Source: Setomelanomma holmii (Eukaryota > Ascomycota > Dothideomycetes > Pleosporales > Phaeosphaeriaceae). From it: DNA of 64,000 nucleotides. The position numbers and the translations under genes are program-made. The stretch is taken from positions 1 through 64,000 of the forward strand of contig ML978289.1 of the NCBI GenBank assembly GCA_010015745.1. The letters are read 5' to 3'. Positions 45,047-57,591 of the stretch are shown here, one piece after another. The notes beneath the pieces were generated by a model. It made no database searches. It worked only from the letters and a program-made list of their open reading frames with translations, and was not told the origin of the DNA. The first letter of the stretch is position 1, and every line of letters begins with the position of its first letter.

Positions 45047-46768
45047 ATGTGGTCTTTCGTTCAGAAGAGACAGATCAGGAAAGAGGTGGAACGCAATTGG
45101 CGGAATCGCGCAGTACCTCTTCAAAAACAGATCTCCGCAAGAACGTCAAGAGATGTCGAGACAGGCCAGCAGATTCAAGACGCCACCCTTACATTCTCGA
45201 ATTCAGATCCGGTCGAAGAGGACGAAACCGCCAACCATAGATCCCAGAAAGACGAACCTAGTCTCGTCGAATGCTCATCCTCCTCAGACCCCTTGCACCC
45301 GCAAAATTGGCCTCTCGCCCGCCGCACAACAACAATGCTCGTCCTCAGCGGTCTCGTCTTCACCCAAGCCTGGGCCGGCTCCTCGGAAGCACTCGCACAC
45401 AACAAAGCCAAAGCACAATACGAAGTCTGCACAGTCGCCGCAAATCTCACGACCGCCGTGTATCTTTTCGGTATTGGTTCGGGATGTTTGCTCGTGGGCC
45501 CATTGAGTGAGACAGCAGGCAGACTTTCAGTGTATCTTGCGTTTTCGTTCGCGTATCTCTTCTTTGTGCTTGGATCTGCGCTGAGCAACAGCTTCGTTAG
45601 TCAGATCGTTTGCAGGTATTTTGTGGGGCTGGCGTGTAGTGCGACTTTGGGTATTAATGGTGCGAGTGTGGGGGACATGTTTAGGCCGGTGGAGAGGGCG
45701 GCTTGGTATCCGGTTATTGCTTGGGTGAATGTGGTTCGTAAGTACTGCCTCTCGATGCTTCGATGTCATGCCGACCATCACTTCGTCGCGTGCTTCGCAG
45801 GACGACCATGCTAATAGTATCCAGCGCCAGTCATTGCGCCGATCGTAGGAGGTTGGGTGGCCAACCAGCAAAACCTAGACTGGAGATGGACCGAATGGAT
45901 CACGCTTATCATCTCTGCCTTTGCGTTCCTAGTCGCACTCTTGTTCCTCCCTGAAACCTACCTTCCTGTCCTGCTGGATTGGAAGGCAAAGTCCCTACGT
46001 CAAGTATCCGGTGACAACCGGTACATCTCGGAGCACGCCAAGACTTCGTCCTTCGGCGAACGGCTCGAACGAAACCTACCCTTGTCGATCCGATTTACCA
46101 CAACCGAGCCTGCCATCCTAGCTTTGGGCGGCTTCCTCGTACTGCTCTACATCCTCCTCTTCAGCTTCTTGTCTGGCTTCGACTATATCTTCAGGCGTAC
46201 ATATTCGCTCTCTTCTTTCCATGAAGGGGCTTGCTTTGCTTCCATAGCAATCGGGGCTACGACGTTCACACTCACCGCACCAGCATTGTACGCCTGGTCC
46301 AAACGCCGTACGGGCTATGATCCCAATGCGCCAGTCGTACCGGAGTTCCGCCTTTGGCCTGCGATTTTCACGGCGCCACTCCTCCCGATCTCGCTGTTTT
46401 GGCTCGGTTGGACTAATTACGCACACATATCGATTTACTCTGGCTTGGCAGCATGCTTCTGCTTTGGCATCGTCCTGAATGCAATGTACGTTGCTAGCTA
46501 CCAGTACATTATCGACAGCTACGGTGACCATGCGGCGATAGCGTTGTCGAGTATCACCATGATGCGATATGTCATTGCAGGTGGTATGGTGATGGCTGCG
46601 CGACCAATGTATGAGGGAATTGGTGTGCATTGGACGATGACCCTGTTGGGATGCATCGCTGCGATATTAGTGCCCGGGCCGTATTTGTTGATGAGGTATG
46701 GTCAGACGTTGAGAGAGAGGAGTCGATATGCGGTTTCTGATGTGCATGCGAGTGCGGACGGAAGTTAG
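45047..46768 (+). CDS. MFS transporter (DHA1-type drug:H+ antiporter-like)
   Basis: Exons 45047-45737 and 45825-46768 are joined by an 87-bp GTAAGT...TCCAG intron, giving about 544 aa. A cytosolic N-terminus of about 100 residues ends in the typical DPLHPQNWPLARR before helix 1. Twelve membrane segments are apparent. GPLSETAGRLSVYLAFSFAYLFF matches the MFS loop motif between helices 2 and 3. GDMFRPVERAAWYPVIAWVNVV followed by PVIAPIVGGW matches the antiporter motif of helix 5. FTAPLLPISLFWLGWTNYAHISIY and GIVLNAMYVASYQYIIDSYG are usual for fungal DHA1 members. It should sit in the plasma membrane and export small molecules; the substrate is unknown. It reads intact although it lies between damaged Argonaute copies. 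Confidence 0.88.
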
Positions 46769-47605
46769 GATGACGTAGACAATGTCATGGGTATGAGCAC
46801 AATCCGTATTTTCAGCAGTATACTTGACCTGGTAAAGTAGCCTTGCTCGATGGAGATGATGCATTCCAGATCTTCAGAGCATTGAAAATGAGACGAAAAG
46901 GTCGCTATTGATCTTGCACGAACGCATGCAAACGTATTGCTCAGTCAGGCGGCGCGGAGCTAGGGGCGAAAGAGATTAGCGTGAAGGCTAATCCCGAAGC
47001 TTATCCGCTGCTTCCCCTACACCCTACGTCAACGCCGCAACCGATGTCCATATAACCACGCAGGCTCATAATTCGAGCTAAGCGCCCCATTTTGTCTCAC
47101 GATGAGATATATGGCACTGGCCACAGTTATGGATGCCGGGTTGCATTTGCCTGCATCGACCCTCGCCGTCCGAGTCAACCGCCTCGTTACTGCGAATACA
47201 ACCAGAGTATATAACTAACCATACCCCTGAAGATCTCCGTTTGCCCAAGCGAAAATTGCTATTCGGCTGCTCGTGGCTTGACAAAGTACAACTTCAGGAT
47301 TTCGAAGTCAGTTTGTATAGCAAATACGTAGCCTTCAACCCTCCTCTGCCATTCGCAAGCATTTGTCTTTCATTTGCTATCATTGTCATTTTATCTCATG
47401 CTACTCTCAAACTTCACTTTTCTTGCTTGTTATGATGGTTGCCTTTTTACGATGCAGCTTGACAACCTTACATTCGCAGCTTGTCCAAGATTGTGGACAG
47501 CGTTGCAAATCGCAGCTTGAGTGTTGAGAACGGTATATGTATGTGCTGGAATGTCGAAGGTAAGAACTACACAGCATCGCACTCAATCTTTCATCGTCTT
47601 GGAAG
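46769..47605. other. Intergenic, no gene supported
   Basis: Frames such as 47133-47435 have no features. It contains the MFS 3' end and the upstream region of Argonaute copy C. Confidence 0.4.
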
Positions 47606-50600
47606 ATGAGCGGCCTGAACAACAACGAACCTCCAGGAGGCGGAGGCCTCCCTCCAAGCGTTTCCCCGACGTTGCTGTCTAATGTGCCTCAATTAATGAG
47701 CGGACTCGCCATCGGCAATCCAGCGACCACTGCCCCTACAGCCCCACCGACCACGGATACGGTTCCTGGACCTGCGGCACCAGCGGCCACGGGAGCTGGT
47801 ATAGTGGTGATTCCAACCGTGAATCTTGCCAATGCACCTGCACCCAGTTTCAATGAGTCGCAGCATGCCTCGTTTCCTCCACCAGCCAATCCCTACACCC
47901 ACGGAAATCCTGCGTCGGTCGCCCCGACTCTGTCTACAACCCTCAGCAAGCTCTCAGATAAGCTCGATTATCCAGTACGGACAAGTCTTGGTGAGGACAA
48001 AAGTGGAAAACGGAATGTCCTTTCCAATCATTTCGACATCACCGTTGACCCCAAAACCAAGTTCTTCGAATACAAGGTGATTGGCATCCCTGCAGCTGAG
48101 TCTCGTGCGAACAAACGGCGGTATATGCAAACGATGATCCAGGCAATACCTCTTCTGAACAATAACCAGAACCTGTTTGCTATAGACAATATCGACACTA
48201 TCATCTCATGGACCAATTACACCAGCACGCGACAGGACCACAAACCCACAATGGACATATCACGACCGGAGAAGGCGCGGAGTGGAGACTGATTGATGTC
48301 ACAGATCCACCAGCGGTCTACTCTCTGAATGTTCAATTCATTCGCTACGTGGACATCGCTGGCCTTCGAGAATTTGCCAACACGAACCATCCGAATCCGA
48401 CAACATACGACCCGAGTTCCGCAGAGAATGCTCTCAACATCGTCATGAAGCATGCCATAGGCAACATTTAACACGCTTCATCTCAACGACCACAGGTTCT
48501 GTGTTCGAGATGCTTTCTATCACTTGCAGTCTCCTTCGCCATCACCGTTGCGTGCAATGCGGGGATATACCTACAAGATCAAGCCCCATATGGGACGGCT
48601 TCTGCTGAATGTCAGCCCTGCGATGAGTGCATTCTGAAGACCTCTGTTCGTCAGTGACCTTCTTCCCAACAATCAACGAGGTCTTACCCCGTTTCCCATA
48701 GGTCTTAAGGCTCTCCGAAATCTGAAGGTGTACATCACAGAGATTCGCGGCCTAGATGCGCAGTCGCAAGCTTCTGGTATCAACAATCCTCAAACAAGGA
48801 TCAAGACAATCCAGGGGTTCGGTAGGCCGTGCAATGCTCAGACGTTCCGGTTCCAGCAACGGAATGCACAGGGACATGTCATCCGAACAACGACTCCTAC
48901 CGTTGCAGCGTGCCAGCTCAATCAGTATCAACGAACTTTACGCGAACCACATCTCGTAGCAGTCAATGTTGGTACTTGGCTACAGCCGTCATGGTTTCCT
49001 CCAGAGCATCTCCGTATCCTGCCCGACCGGATTTATGCCAAGATGATTCCAGAAACCTTCGCAAATTACTTTCATCAACAATCCTGTCGACGACCAATGG
49101 AGATTCGGGCTCTTATCGAGAACGAGGGATTTCGCCACATCCTGCTCAACCCTCAGAACAAGCTCGTTCGATGTCCTGCAATCACGCTCAATCCTGTCAT
49201 GCTGCAGATACCGAATATTCGCCTACTATATCTAAATATCAGCTACCGTCAACCCACGGCTCCCGGCACACTCACCAAGGTCGCTTTGGAAAAAAGTGGT
49301 AGATGGGATCTCAAGAATGCGAACTTTCTCACATCCAAACTTTCGGCTACAAGAAGGCTACGTTGGAAGCTGCTCACGGCTCCGAATATCAGCACCGCAA
49401 CTATCAACGCATTCACAACCTATTTCAACGACCAACTTGCTCGGACAGGAGTTTGCGCAAATACTCAACAACTCGACCCGACAATTCCGGTCCCCGATCT
49501 TTTACAGACCTCTCTGCGAGATGAACTGGAGAGTATAATGAACGCAGAAAATGCGGTTGTTCCGGATATCGTCATCCTGCTACTCCAATATCAAGATCAA
49601 ACTGTTTACTCAAGCTTCAAGTGGCTCACGGACCAGGTGTTCTTTCTTCAATCGATCTGCGTCGTAGAAAAACGCATGAAGCCGAAGAGAAATGAGTGGA
49701 ACAACGCAGCTGCACATGGTCAGTATATGGCCAACGTAGCCATGAAAGTCAATCTCAAGGGGGCCGGGATCAATCACACCACACAAGGCGTAGCAAATTG
49801 GATGGGAGACACCCTTGTCCTTGGAGCTGATGTTACACACCCGGGGAGTAGTGCTCTGGCAGGGAGCCCGTCAATTACGGCTATGGTTGGTTCGATGGAA
49901 GCCAGTGGTGGACGATTCACAGGCAACATGCAAATGCAACAAGCCAAAACAGAAGTGAGTCCCCATTCGCAGTTCAGGATAAGCCTGAGACGAAGCGCTG
50001 ACTTCTCTAGATCAACTTCGATGTCCAAACGCTGGTGCTGCCACTTCTTCGACGGTGGTGCCAACTCCATAACAAGTGGCCGAGTAATGTCTTGTACTAT
50101 CGTGATGGAGTCTCCATCAGCCAGTACGATGATATCGTTCAGAAGGAGCTACCAGGCATCCGCAAAGCATTCACAGAGCTTGCGAAACAGGCGAAGAGAT
50201 CCGTACCAGACTTCAAGCTTACTGCAGTCATCGTCACGAAGAGACATAGCACTCGTTTCTTCCCGACCAAGGAACAAGATGCCATGGCTTCCAATCAGAA
50301 CACCAGACCAGGAACGCTTGTCGATGGTGTCGTCACGCATCCCTACTACACAGACTTCTATTTGCAATCACACAATGCCATCAAGGGCACTGCGCGCCCA
50401 GCTCATTATTTTGTGCTAAGGAACGAGATGGCGATCACGACAGAGGAGCTTGAAGATCTGGTAACCTATTCTCCCCCCTTTCTTATTCCATTGCTAACCA
50501 CAACTTTAGACTCACCAGCTCTGTCACACCTACGTTCGTGCTACCCTCGGCGTCTCCTACGCCTCGCCAGCCTACTACGCCGACCGCCTATGCGAGCGGG

Positions 50601-50902
50601 GCCGCTGCTACTTGCGACCCTTCTACAATCCTGATCATATCACACGCCAGAACTACGACAACCGACGCGATCAAGAAGAGCAAAATGTCGAACTCGCCCG
50701 GAATCGACAGCCACGCCCCAGAGGTCAGAGGAAGACGGCACGAGAAATCGAAGAAGACAAGAAGGATGAGGAGGAGGTATTGAGGCGCATGAAGCTTTAT
50801 CTCAAGGACGATGTGAATGCTAGGTGGAACCAGAAGGTGCCCGAGAACGATGCGGAGAGGACGAGGCGGGATGCCAAACTACTGACGATGTATTGGATGT
50901 GA
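47606..50902 (+). pseudogene. Argonaute-like gene, copy C (damaged 5' half, intact PIWI half)
   Basis: The N-terminus starts MSGLNNNEPPGGGG with a Pro/Ala/Thr-rich leader, then YPVRTSLGEDKSGKRNVLSNHFDITVDPKTKFFEYKV. The frame slips near 48215 (IISWTN / LHQHATGPQ) and again near 48470. A TGA stands at 48635-48637 in the SAF-stop-RPLFVSD block, where copy B has Trp. From 48728 the frame is open. It shows NVGTWLQPSWFPPEHLRILP, FKWLTDQVFFLQSICVVEKR, GDTLVLGADVTHPGSSALAGSPSITAMVGSMEASGGRF, an intron at 49953, NVLYYRDGVSISQY, RPGTLVDGVVTHPYYTDFYLQSHNAIKGTARP, an intron at 50461, LCHTYVRATLGVSYASPAYYADRLCERGR and an end in YWM. Catalytic aspartates and the glutamate-finger region (AKTE/INF) are kept. 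It is separated from copy B by the MFS gene. Confidence 0.8.
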
Positions 50903-51575
50903 GGAAAGTTGGGATGGCTACTGGTGAGTACGGTGGTGGCTGGTTCATAATGTCACTTTGCGTGACGTTCTTCTATCTCCTTTGTTGTTATGTTGTCTTG
51001 CTGATTTGCCATTGCTCGTCCGCTACATCTTGACTCTCTGACTTATCTCGATACGTCTCTATCGTTATACTGTTGTCGATCGAGTTCCATCCGTGGTCTC
51101 GATTGTTTTCGAGTCTTGCCGTCGTTCACGTTTTCCACCGTGCTTCTGGTAGATCTCCTTATTGCAAAGCAACGAACCACATCTTTCAGTCCGATAGGTA
51201 ATGATCACGAACTCCTCTACGGGAGGCCAGGCGAGAAAAATTTGCTAAGACGAGTTGTGGTCAGCAAATGACATGTGCTGATCTTCATTGCCTCTGAGCT
51301 GCAATCAACTTGCTCCTGCGTGTACACTCAATGGCCAACAGTAAGCACTGGATGAATCATGAGTCGTGCATTTGGTTAAGACTATCATCCATCAATACAC
51401 CATAACGCCACAAACGTCGTTTCGAGGCCTCGAGGCGTCCCTATCTGTGATGCACCGTTGACCTCCCGCTGAAATGCATCGTCAAGAATGAAAGAACGTT
51501 GCCGCCACCAGAAACACCAAGATTCGAAAACTGTACAAGACTGAACTTTGAACCCACACTTTCTCTTTACTTTAA
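50903..51575. other. Intergenic, convergent 3' regions, no gene seen
   Basis: Between Argonaute copy C (plus) and the homeodomain gene (minus). Confidence 0.4.
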
Positions 51576-53615
51576 TCATCTCCACTGTCCCTGACTGAGC
51601 TTCAGCAGACCCTCGACACATCCTGCTTCCTCGGCAGAACCTATACTGGTACGTCCGCTTATGTCTTCGCCGCCCATGAAAGATCTCAACTCGTCGTCTT
51701 GTTCCGGATCAATGGTGCCCTTCGCGGTCTTGCCCGTTTCTCGTGCTAGCATCGCACCTAAGCTAGCAGTCTGCGACATGACATCTGTATTCTCGCCGAG
51801 TATCTGGCGAGCGCGCCTCGCTGCTGGTGGCGTAGAGATCTGATTTCGGCGTTGTGATGGGGCGACCTCAGGTTCCCAGTTTTCCTTGTCGCTCTCTGTC
51901 TGCGGCATCTCGTCCGACTCCGTCTCATCGCCTCCTTTCTTATACTCCTGGGTATAAAAGCGTCCGTTGATCGTAGAGGCACGCTGCATGGGACCGCGCG
52001 ACTTCTTGACCCTGGGACTCCCGAGCAACTTGTGTGAGCTGTGTCTCGAGATGATGGGCGTGTTCTGTCGCGCCTTGTTCTGGGCTAGGATCTTCCTGTT
52101 TGCACGCAATATGCCAATGGCATCTGCCGCATTGCCACTTTCCTCTTGCTCAGCGCGCGTGGTGAGGCTTGTTGTGCATCGACTATCCGGGTCACACCAA
52201 AACTCCCAGGCGCGTGAATCTCTGCTCCGTCCAATATTTGACAATGTTCGAGGCATCTTCGGGCTAGGCTCTCCTCGTGCGGCAGCGGCAAGACGGTCAT
52301 TCAGACCTGCCGCGCTGTAGCTTCTGCGCAACCCGGTGGCCGCTCGTGAAAATGCAGCAGGATTTGTCTTCGCATGTGGAGGTGACGGAGTCTTGTCAAG
52401 GTCGGTTACAATGCGAGCAGTTCCATCCTCGTTGGTAGACAGTCGTACGAATGAATGGGCGCGCTTTAGGGATCGCGTTGAAGTTTCCATAATGTGTAGT
52501 GCTTCTTCTGGGTGAGGCGGAGCGTTGGGGAAGGTGATGATTTCAGGCGCGTAGTCTTCGCCGTAACGAACGAAGGAGGCACTACGACGGTTCGAGATCC
52601 ATGACGTCCGTGGCTGTGACGCGCCTTGAGAGGCTGGAGCTGACTGCTGCGGATGGCTGGTCTCGGCGGATGCGGACTCAGCGACTGGGGCATCTATGCA
52701 GTTCTCTAGGTCCGCTAATGGCGCCTCAGCTGTGGGCTCGGTCGGCGAGGTAGGCTCGGTTGTAGTGGTAGGTTCGGTTGCAGTAGAGGGCTCGATGGCA
52801 GTCGCGGGCTCATTCGCGAGCTTAGGCTCCAGCTCAGGTACATTGGACGGGGTGGGTTCTTCGTGACGCGTCTCGGAAGCAATCTCGTCTGACGTGAGTT
52901 CAGGCGTTGCTGGCTGATCGGGCTTAGGGCCTTCGTCTGGTGCTCTCTGTTCTGTTTCGAATTCGACATCACGCGCGTGCGACTCTTCCTCGGTTGGTGG
53001 GTCGGACATGTTGGAAGACGAAGACATCAGCGACGCGGAGGATGATGGCTCGAGTGGTCGCGAGCGACGTCGGTCGTTCTGCCTGCGGTTTTGAAACCAG
53101 ATCTAACGAGGGTTAATTACGGGTCGCAGGTATTTGTGAAAATCTTGAAACGTACTTGCACTTCCTTTTCGCCAAGAGCGACTTTGTTAATTATTTCCAG
53201 GCGCGCTGCCTTGTCAGGCTTTGGGTTCTTCAAGTACTCTGCCTTGAGTACATCTTCATCCTCTTTGCTGTGATGACGTGGTCAGCAAGTGGGCGTGATG
53301 CAAATGGTGGGGTTGAGCCGGCGGGAGTGCGGTGCTCGTGCCGATGCGCAGCTTGCGCACAGATCATGAACGCGTCGCGAACCATGTCAACATGATCGAG
53401 ATGGACAGCGAGAAAACTATTATTGGATCATACCTCGTACGGCGTCTTCGCTGTCTAGCAAGAGCTTTGTTGTCGACGTCTGGGGGCATCTTGTTCGCAA
53501 CGGTTTCTTGCGAATGCACAAGGAAGGCAAGAGCACCTGGCATGCTAGGCAAGTCGCGCCTGCCAATGGCGGGCTGGGCTGTCGACATGGTCGGAAGTGG
53601 CGAGGAGTTGGACAT
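51576..53615 (-). CDS. Homeodomain transcription factor (YOX1/YHP1-like)
   Basis: Exons 53615-53434, 53267-53156 and 53102-51576 give about 606 aa. The homeodomain (about 54-115) is assembled from all three exons: ARQRRRRTS, then VLKAEYLKNPKPDKAARLEI and NKVALGEKEVQ, then the recognition helix IWFQNRRQNDRRRSRPL with the invariant W, F, N and R. The rest is long, acidic then Ser/Thr/Pro-rich, with a tandem T/E-P-T run (ATEPTTTTEPTSPTEPT) and several SPxx sites. The architecture fits fungal YOX1/YHP1-type homeobox regulators that repress cell-cycle genes or control development. The Met inside exon 3 would give a 483-aa protein lacking the homeodomain, so the spliced start is preferred. Confidence 0.85.
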
Positions 53616-56504
53616 GGTAAGTAGATGTCCAAGAGAAGGCAGAGGAACGTGTCGTTTTAGAGGACAATTGGCATCGATGTAACGTCGTAGAAGAATTGAG
53701 ATGCAAGTTGTGGCAGGTAACGATAGGCGCGTCGCGTAAGTCTCGGTACCGTGGTTCGCTCGGACCAACTATGTCTCGCATACGCTGCCATTCCGTTTCG
53801 GGCGCATGAACTTCGAACCGCGTTCAGAAATGTCCTGGAAAACACGCATATTTACAAAAAAAGATATGATGCACTTCTTTCTGAGATGCCGTCGAGACTA
53901 CGGATTAAAGTGCGCTGGTCAATATGATGCTCCCAGGACACTTCGAGACTCCATGCTCTTGACGCAGCAAGCACGCGCTGGGGACAGTGCATAGTTCGGC
54001 ACCACCAGCCACTATCGCCCAGCGACCTGCAGCTCACTATGCATGAAATGGTCTTCAACGTTCACTTGTATTTTCTTTCGCACGCCAACACAATCTCGAA
54101 AATCTGGACTTGACGTGGCACAACCCTCTTCTGACATGCACAGTAGAACTCGAGTACTTGCACATTTCCTGCCAGATCCAGATGCATCCCCAGCTTCGTT
54201 GCCTTTTTACGCCAGGGATCGCAGCATATTGTTCCAGACGACGTACTGCTTGCAAACAAAGGCGGCGGAGACAAATGATGCAGCGCTGCTCAACATACGT
54301 CGGTCACTATCCATAGCAAATTTGAAACATTGGATGAATTGATGTTGAGATCTCCATGTTTTGGGCATCTGGGCAGGAAGTCTGAACGCGACGCGTGAGC
54401 ATGTGACCTTGAGCTAAGCCGCGATGAGACAAGCGCCGTGTGTTGTCACAAATTGACCCTTGCATTGTACGCTGCCGATTCGACTTCACAGCAAAGGCAT
54501 CACGATCTTCTTGTCGCCTCTTTTCCGTCTTATGTCCCTCTTGCCAGAACGTTGTTAATCCGACGACCGAGTCAAAAGGCAGCAATTAGGCAGCGGTTCC
54601 GCTAGCTGCTTGACTCTCGATCCAGCCCGTGATCTACGACTCTCGGCGACACTGACCGTCAGACGAGCTGAAAATCAACTCCCTGCGATTGCGTTTACAC
54701 TCTCCGCTAATGCAGCAGACCGCTTGCTCAGCATCTGACATTCTGCATGACTACGATCGAATGAAGAGATGTTGCTACAGCTCTGCCTGAAGCTACCCCG
54801 CTGTCACCGGTGAAGTCGGTTTCTTCGTCGAGGCAGAAATTATCAGTGCAAGAGTTGGGACTTCATCGCTATTTAGAATCCAGAAAATGTTGTGAGACTC
54901 GCTGCAATGAGCCATATCAAGCCATTCTGCAATGGGGCGTTTGAGGATGTAAGATGCTGGCAGCTCCGAGCCTCACTGTTGTGGCCTGTGTGGAGACATC
55001 GAGACGTGGGGGAAGGCTGTAGTCTCATGATCTTCACACTGCCTTCACGTCTGCGCATTGCCGGGCGCCGTACTCTACAGGAACACGCGGTCAGCCATGG
55101 ATTCCCAACCTGCTGGCGACCTCCGGCCGTTTCGGTTTCTCAGAAGGCACACCGGTTTTGGCCCCATGTTCCTATCCTGTCGTCACCAAGCAACGCGTAG
55201 CTCTAGTACTTGCCACTTGATTGGCGACGGTGTTGCGAAACCAATTTCCAGCCCTGTGCATCAAGAAACTTCGCAAGCCGCGTGAGGCTGGCCCATCGGC
55301 CGATATAGAGCCTTCTCATGCAGCCGACACTGCAACCCAAAAGCTTCGCACGAGGCTCTGGTGCATCGAGATAAGTTTCAAATTTACAGTGCTGCAGCGT
55401 AGGGCTAGCCCTATGGATCACATGGGTGCGGTCCAACTGTGTGGCAGCACATTGGGCTCACTTGTTAGGATGCACTGATGAGTCCCTCCATGCCAAGAGC
55501 GCGGCCTCGGCCGCAGGCCAATTGTAGGGCCGCCTATTGGATCGCATTCGCGTCCCAGCGACCTAGTCAACGGTCCTTCTGGATACCACCCTGCGCCGTC
55601 GTCCGAGCCTTCTGGCTGTTTCATTCGTGAGTACAGCAGGACGTATCCGATGGTCCCATCTCCATTCCTCTCAAGGATGTTATGGCTAGGCATCGATTTC
55701 TCCCAATCCGTTGCATAGTCTCAGGATGCCGTACACCGCGAATTTGTCAGGAGGGATCAAGCTTGCGCCAGCAGCAGTGCTATCTACCCTACAGAGCAGG
55801 ACCACTGCAGAGACACCCGAAGCGATGCTTAGAAGCAAAAAGACGGCAGGGACCTTCCGGACGTCTCGCACGTGCGTTATGTTGCCGTTCATGAGCTATG
55901 AACTCCATGATTTGAAGGGCGCCTTTACGTTAAGTCCCGGGGCGAATCAGATCTGTGGCATTGCCTGCAGTGAAGAACCGTCAACGGACGAGGCGTCGCA
56001 CAAGGCAACCGAGCCCAGGAGATGTGCCCAATACTGTCTAATCTTTGTCCACTCGCTCACTCCCGGTGCCAGGATGTTGGAAAAGACGGTGGCCCGTCCT
56101 GCCGGACCACTTCGGTGCTCGGTCATCTCAGTAATTCTGAGTTCTTCACTGCTGCTAGCGTGAATTTCATGTTCACTTTTCGCCCTACCATTGGTAAGAT
56201 GATGGTATCTTCTTGCCATGAAACCTATGTGGTAATCGCACCTCCAATCAGTTGCGATTGGGTTCCGCTTTTGCTGCATATTCTAGCCAGGTCAGTGTGC
56301 ATGTGCGCTCTCTTCACCGTCTTCGAAACCAGCTTCACCTCCGTGACTCACGGACTTCGATATTTCGTGTCACAGTTGTAAAAGGGGCGAGTGCGCGCTC
56401 GATGCCCAGATCAAGCAGCTGGTTACCCTCAAAGAAAGATGAAGGTAAACAAATCTCACCCCTACAAGAGCGGACTCGTCCTGATGATCTAGTCTTCAAC
56501 AAAG
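53616..56504. other. 2.9-kb stretch without a supported gene
   Basis: No family-level match is recognised on either strand. The minus strand has two short frames (56279-55947 and 55892-55686); the second includes a membrane-helix-like VPAVFLLLSIASGVSAVVLL. I could not join them into a gene with sensible splice sites. The first few hundred bases are the homeodomain gene's promoter. Confidence 0.35.
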
Positions 56505-57591
56505 ATGAACATGCGTGTCGCGGTGGCTGGCACATGCGGGCTCGCACTCCTCATCGCCAGAGAGATCAATGACGAGACCAGCCATCAGCTGGTCATCCTG
56601 TCGAGAACCGTAAGTAATGCAAAGAAAAGCAGATTGCTGCTCGACGTCACTCTGCTCACGTTCTTCTAGCACCAATCTGCCCTTATATCTCAGGGGTATC
56701 AGTGTCAGGTTGTAGACTACAATGACCCGGCCTCATTGCAATATGCCTTGGGCGGTGTGGACACCGTCATCTCAACGGTGACGGGCACACCCCAGCTTCG
56801 ACTTATCGAAGCAGCAGTACAGTGTAGAGTGCGTCGCTTCGCGCCAGCCGAATTCGAAGGACAGCCCGGCTTGCGTGGGCAAATTGACGTGCTCGATCGC
56901 GGCAAGAATGCGGCGCTCGCCCTGTTGCAACATTATCAGGGGTATATACAGTACACAGTCTTCGTGTGTGGTATACTTTACGAGCGTTTCTCAGTGAATG
57001 GCATGCGTTCGCAGTATATGGGCTCCAACACTGGATACGGCAGCGAGGGCGATTACGTAGCCAATCCCCGGACCATGACTGCGTTGGCCCCAGTCTGGGA
57101 TGCTGGACACAACTTGTCATTCTTATGTTTGACATCAGCATACGACGTTGCGCAATTCGTGGTCAGAGCCCTCGATATGCCAGTGTGGGCGCCCGAGATG
57201 TCGATGTACGGCGAGAGGATGACGGTGATCGATCTCCTGGAAGTGATTAGGTCTTGCAGAAGTGGGTATCATCTGCCTTTAAATTATGAGCGTCCCAGCT
57301 AACACAGTGGCAGACCGGCAGTGGTCCAATGTCGACTATCAGGATGCGCCTAGTGAGTCTGCTCCACCACTTCTCGAGGGTGCGCTAACCGGCACAGATC
57401 TGCAGTACCAGATGTCAAGAGCACAAGCAGAAGGCAACAGCGCAAGATATCGACAGCTTGCGCCACTGGTCGCAACTGCAGAAGGTCGATACGACTTCGC
57501 CGTTCCTGGCTACCTCAATGCACTCAATCCAGACATTGAGCCAACAACCTTTCGAGATTGGTTCTTGCACAATTGGGCTTCCATCCCCTGA
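56505..57591 (+). CDS. NmrA-like / isoflavone-reductase-like NAD(P)-binding protein
   Basis: Exons 56505-56609, 56670-57261, 57308-57352 and 57398-57591 give about 311 aa. It is a Rossmann-fold protein of the NmrA/PCBER group: MRVAVAGTCGLALLIAREI at the N-terminus (the nucleotide-binding glycines are partly altered), GGVDTVISTVTGTPQLRLIEAA, and RRFAPAEFEGQPG where active members often have a SEFG. The C-terminus YLNALNPDIEPTTFRDWFLHNW is typical. The last 45-bp intron is a multiple of three and could be retained without breaking the frame. Family members act as reductases or redox sensors in the cytosol; the substrate is unknown. Confidence 0.82.
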
